Shown: piece after piece, positions 5,646 through 7,790 of the stretch | Numbering within the stretch: position 1 is the first letter of the stretch | Layout of the letters: the number at the start of each line of letters is the position of its first letter | Source: Veillonellaceae bacterium | GTDB lineage: Bacteria > Bacillota_C > Negativicutes > UBA1444 | Direction: 5' to 3' | Assembly (NCBI GenBank): GCA_012798135.1 | Contig: JAAZNU010000048.1 | Coordinates: 1 to 7,790 of the forward strand | Length of the DNA stretch: 7,790 bases | Position numbers and translations under genes: made by a program | Notes under the pieces: generated by a model | Seen by the model: only the letters and a program-made list of their open reading frames with translations | Database searches by the model: none | What the model was told of the DNA's origin: nothing

Positions 5646-6684
5646 CTTGCTTCACCTCTGCAATTTCTACTTCGTAGGTACGCCCGCTAATCGACAAGTT
5701 CAGTCGCCGCACGGCACCGACAATTCGCGGCGTTGCGTTGCACGCCGAAAAAATGTATTGGGCCGCTTGCCGGTACTGGTCCTGTTCGGCCCGTAACGCC
5801 TCGACCGCTTCGGCGTCGGTGCACCGTAAAAACCGCACCGTCACCTGCGGTTTGGCCTGCGCCAGCTTCCAGAGATCGGCGCCAATAACGGCGCCGATCT
5901 TGGCATAGCCGCCGGTGGTGCCACAATCCGCCATCATGACAATCGGCTGCCCGCTGCCCGGGACTTGGATTGCCCCGATTCCCAATGCGTCCGACACGAT
6001 ATCCGCCTTATCCTGGTGACGAATTTCCGGCCCCGCCAATCGATACCCCATCCGGTCCGCTTCATCCGAAACCCGGTACTTGCCGCTAAACAAAGTATCT
6101 ATTCCTGCCGGCAGAAACAGATCGTCCTGCGGTCCCAACAGCACCCGCAGGGTAATCTGATCCGGGTAAGCGGGAATGAAGCGTGACGGCAGGACCGCCG
6201 GCGTTGCGGAGAACGGCGGCGCTTCTCCCAGCGGCAGGCGATCATCCGCCTTAAGGATTCGACCGTCGACTCCCCCCAGCCTGGCCCTAGTGTAAGTCGA
6301 GCGGCTGCCCATTACCAACGGCACGGCAAAACCGCCGGCCACGGCCAAGTACGCCCGGCAGCCACTGCTGGCGTAGCCGGTTTCCAAGACATCGCCGGCG
6401 TCAACAGCCATAGCCCGCCAATTGCCAGTCGGCTTTCCATTGAGTCGCGGCTGCATGTCCGCGCCGCATAGCGCAATCCGACAGGGTTGATCAAACCGGA
6501 ACGTCCCGCCCAACAGCGTCATTTCAAGAACGGCGGCGCTGACCGGATTGCCGCAGAGCAGGTTTCCCATACTCGCCGCATAGCGATCCATCACGCCGGC
6601 CCGCGGCAACCCAAACGCCAGATATTCCAGGCGCCCCTCGTCCTGAATTGTGCTGGCCAATCCCGGCTGCAAAACGGTAATCAT
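5632..6684 (-). CDS. pxpC: 5-oxoprolinase subunit PxpC (KipA-type carboxyltransferase-like), with a C-terminal tail
   Basis: The 350-residue product belongs to the biotin-dependent carboxyltransferase/KipA family. The N-terminus carries the typical LQPGLASTIQDEGR (5-18), followed by GLPRAGVMDRYA (25-36), AYLAVAGGF (111-119), GGVDGRILKADDRLPLG (137-153), SDEADRMGYRLAGP (206-219) and QPIVMMADCGTTGGY (246-260). It works with PxpB and PxpA in pyroglutamate hydrolysis; despite the family name no biotin carboxylase is encoded here. Its ATG forms a 4-base ATGA overlap with pxpB, and AAGGGGG lies seven bases upstream. It is about 40 residues longer than the roughly 310-residue E. coli PxpC. The extra tail contains NLSISGRTYEVEIAEV (329-344), which resembles the first strands of a biotin carrier domain but has no AMKM biotin site. 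Confidence 0.94.
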   Translation of the reverse strand: MITVLQPGLASTIQDEGRLEYLAFGLPRAGVMDRYAASMGNLLCGNPVSAAVLEMTLLGGTFRFDQPCRIALCGADMQPRLNGKPTGNWRAMAVDAGDVLETGYASSGCRAYLAVAGGFAVPLVMGSRSTYTRARLGGVDGRILKADDRLPLGEAPPFSATPAVLPSRFIPAYPDQITLRVLLGPQDDLFLPAGIDTLFSGKYRVSDEADRMGYRLAGPEIRHQDKADIVSDALGIGAIQVPGSGQPIVMMADCGTTGGYAKIGAVIGADLWKLAQAKPQVTVRFLRCTDAEAVEALRAEQDQYRQAAQYIFSACNATPRIVGAVRRLNLSISGRTYEVEIAEVKQDEDN

Positions 6685-7424
6685 TCTGCCGCCCCCTTAC
6701 CGGTTAAAATTGTCGGTTGATAGACGCCCCTGTTCACATCGCGTTCAATTCGCAGGTATTCGTCGGCGGAAATCGACTCAAATCGCAAAAAATCGCCCGC
6801 AGAATATAGAAAGGGTTGGTCACGATCCGGATTGAACACTTTAACCGGGGTGCGGCCGATCAACTGCCAGCCGCCCGGACTCTCCACCGGATACAGCCCC
6901 GTCTGGGGGCCGGCGATTCCCACCGAGCCGGCCGGAATGACCGTGCGGGGAACCTTCAGGCGCGGAGCGGCAATTCGCTCCGACATGCCACCCAAATAGG
7001 GGAAGCCGGGCGTAAAGCCGATCATATAGATTCGATACGGTACGGAGCAATGAATCTGGACGACCTCCGCCAGCGACAATTGATTGTGCCGGGCGACAAA
7101 CTCCAGATCGGGACCGGCCTCACCGCCGTATAGCGTCGGAATGATGATGATCTTCACCGCAGCCACTGCCGTTTGTACCGCTTCCGCCGTCGCAGCCAAA
7201 GCATCAATCTTGGCGATCAAGTCGCCGCGGCTAATTTGCAGCGGATCAAAAAATACCAGGAATGACCGATAGGTGGGCACGACCGCCTTCACCAGCTGCT
7301 TATACTCCGAAGCGATTGTGCGGGCCAAAGCATGTACGCGAGTGTTGATGAACGGATCGATCGTCTCGCCGAATTCAACGACCAACCCCGTCTCGCCCTG
7401 GCTTAGGTATCTCAGGTTATCCAT
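6681..7424 (-). CDS. pxpB: 5-oxoprolinase subunit PxpB (KipI family)
   Basis: The 247-residue product has the full family length. Its N-terminal part (about 1-90) matches the KipI ferredoxin-like half (GETGLVVEFG, 10-19). The C-terminal cyclophilin-like half contains GFTPGFPYLGGM (136-147), PRLKVPRTVIPAGSVGIAGP (154-173) and SPGGWQLIGRTP (182-193). It pairs with PxpC, and the PxpBC complex is thought to activate pyroglutamate with ATP before PxpA opens the ring. In B. subtilis the same family member KipI also inhibits the sporulation kinase KinA; whether that applies here is unknown. The ATG at 7422-7424 has GGAAAGGAG about eight bases upstream. It is the first gene of the operon, about 190 bases behind the 5S rRNA and separated from it by a terminator. 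Confidence 0.95.
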   Translation of the reverse strand: MDNLRYLSQGETGLVVEFGETIDPFINTRVHALARTIASEYKQLVKAVVPTYRSFLVFFDPLQISRGDLIAKIDALAATAEAVQTAVAAVKIIIIPTLYGGEAGPDLEFVARHNQLSLAEVVQIHCSVPYRIYMIGFTPGFPYLGGMSERIAAPRLKVPRTVIPAGSVGIAGPQTGLYPVESPGGWQLIGRTPVKVFNPDRDQPFLYSAGDFLRFESISADEYLRIERDVNRGVYQPTILTGKGAAE

Positions 7425-7484
7425 TTATCCGCGCTCCTTTCCGAATTGCGGCACTTGTAATCGGATTTGAAAACTGCTTTCCCT

Positions 7485-7514
7485 TGCTTCGACAAAACCA
7501 ACAAGAACTCCTGT
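7485..7514 (-). promoter_or_regulatory. Possible sigma-H promoter and/or Spo0A box of the pxp operon
   Basis: On the minus strand ACAGGAGTT (7506-7514), 12 bases, then GTCGAAGCA (7485-7493) resembles a sigma-H promoter; the deviations are one base of the -35 box and GAAG instead of GAAT in the -10 box. TTGTCGAA, which contains the 0A-box core TGTCGAA, overlaps the -10 part, so Spo0A could bind here instead. The site lies about 60 bases upstream of pxpB, and no better vegetative promoter is visible between the rRNA terminator and pxpB. Confidence 0.4.
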
Positions 7515-7538
7515 TGTTCCCCCTCGAATCCGGCAAAG

Positions 7539-7552
7539 ATTTCCCGGGAAAT
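7539..7552. repeat. 14-base perfect palindrome upstream of the pxp promoter
   Basis: ATTTCCCGGGAAAT reads the same on both strands. It lies between the rRNA terminator and the candidate promoter at 7485-7514, about 25 bases upstream of the -35 element. The position suits an activator or repressor site for the pxp operon. The binding protein cannot be named. Confidence 0.4.
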
Positions 7553-7564
7553 AACCGAACGAGG

Positions 7565-7607
7565 TAAAACAAAGAAGTCCTTCCCGTAAACGGAAAGGAC
7601 TTCTTTG
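7565..7607 (-). terminator. Terminator of the rRNA operon
   Basis: Right behind the 5S gene, arms at 7595-7607 and 7570-7582 (CAAAGAAGTCCTT and complement) form a perfect 13-base-pair stem. One C-A mismatch and three more pairs close on a TAAA loop. On the minus strand four T follow at once. The length of the stem and its position mark it as the end of the rRNA operon. Confidence 0.9.
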
Positions 7608-7614
7608 TCGTAGA

Positions 7615-7731
7615 ACCGGCGGCGACCTACTCTCCCAGGCCGTTTCCAACCAAGTACCATCGGCGCATGGGGTCTTAACTACCGTGTTCGGGATGGGAAC
7701 GGGTGGAACCCCCCAGCCATCACCACCGGAT
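7615..7731 (-). rRNA. rrf: 5S ribosomal RNA, complete
   Basis: The minus strand carries the conserved 5S segments GGTGATGGCTGGGGGGTTCC near the 5' end, CCCATCCCGAACACGG in the middle, and GATGGTACTTGG and GGGAGAGTAGG towards the 3' end. The ends pair as helix I: CCGGTGGT at 7722-7729 with GCCGCCGG at 7616-7623. The length of about 117 bases is normal. The exact end bases are set from this helix and may be off by one or two. Confidence 0.97.
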
Positions 7732-7790
7732 CCATGAGGGTGCAACCCTCACAACTGCATAGAAGAGATTGTCTAGAACAGACGGTTTGA
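7732..7790 (-). other. Part of the 23S-5S internal spacer with a processing hairpin
   Basis: The bases just upstream of the 5S carry no recognisable 23S sequence, so they are spacer. A 7-base-pair hairpin with a 3-base loop (7735-7741 with 7745-7751, TGAGGGT with ACCCTCA) sits three bases before the 5S start and could help in precursor cleavage. The rest of the rRNA operon lies beyond the right edge. Confidence 0.6.

Noticed and set aside
5082..5690. 202-codon plus-strand open frame over pxpA
   Set aside because: It is a shadow of pxpA, which has all its family motifs on the other strand. GC-rich coding sequence commonly leaves such antisense frames open.
7412..7745. Minus-strand open frames across the 5S rRNA and pxp upstream region
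   Set aside because: They translate the 5S rRNA and the rRNA terminator, so they cannot be protein genes.
1..7790. CRISPR array, insertion sequence, transfer RNA or attachment site
   Set aside because: I looked for regularly spaced repeats, terminal inverted repeats with a transposase, and tRNA-like cloverleaf sequence on both strands and saw none.

Overview
The window looks like a piece of a Gram-positive-type (Firmicutes) anaerobe chromosome. The 5S rRNA sequence, the strong AGGAGG-type ribosome binding sites, the oligo-U terminators, a consensus-like sigma-H promoter, a possible Spo0A box, a YtxH protein and a kipI/kipA-type pxp operon all point that way. My best guess is a spore-forming Negativicute (Sporomusa-like), but this is an inference from general appearance and no marker here proves it. 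Every gene I can support lies on the minus strand, so transcription runs from high to low coordinates.

Reading in the direction of transcription, the right edge (7790-7615) holds the end of an rRNA operon: part of the 23S-5S spacer with a small processing hairpin, a complete 5S rRNA, and a long terminator (7565-7607). Next comes a tightly packed three-gene operon, pxpB-pxpC-pxpA (7424-4884), with 4-base and 14-base overlaps. It encodes the ATP-dependent 5-oxoprolinase that converts pyroglutamate to glutamate. A promoter-like element with sigma-H and Spo0A-box features and a perfect 14-base palindrome lie in front of it, and a terminator with ten U residues follows it (4758-4802).

After about 350 bases without a gene comes one long gene (4429-1298). 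It encodes a membrane-bound Cache-HAMP-GAF-GGDEF-EAL protein, a sensor that could both make and degrade cyclic di-GMP. It is preceded by a sigma-H promoter that matches the Bacillus consensus at every defined position, with a 13-base palindrome in the promoter spacer. Behind this gene is a stretch of about 160 bases that reads like decayed coding sequence.

The left part holds a two-gene envelope-type operon: a YtxH-family small membrane protein (1017-661) and a DUF948-like single-span membrane protein (618-238). A terminator (165-208) closes it. A well-spaced vegetative promoter (114-142) and a strong ribosome binding site then lead into a gene of which only the first eight codons are inside the window (25-1).

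Nothing here forms an obviously new system. The points most worth a second look are the sigma-H/Spo0A-type control signals in front of both the cyclic-di-GMP gene and the pxp operon, the biotin-domain-like tail on PxpC, and the coding-like remnant behind the GGDEF-EAL gene.
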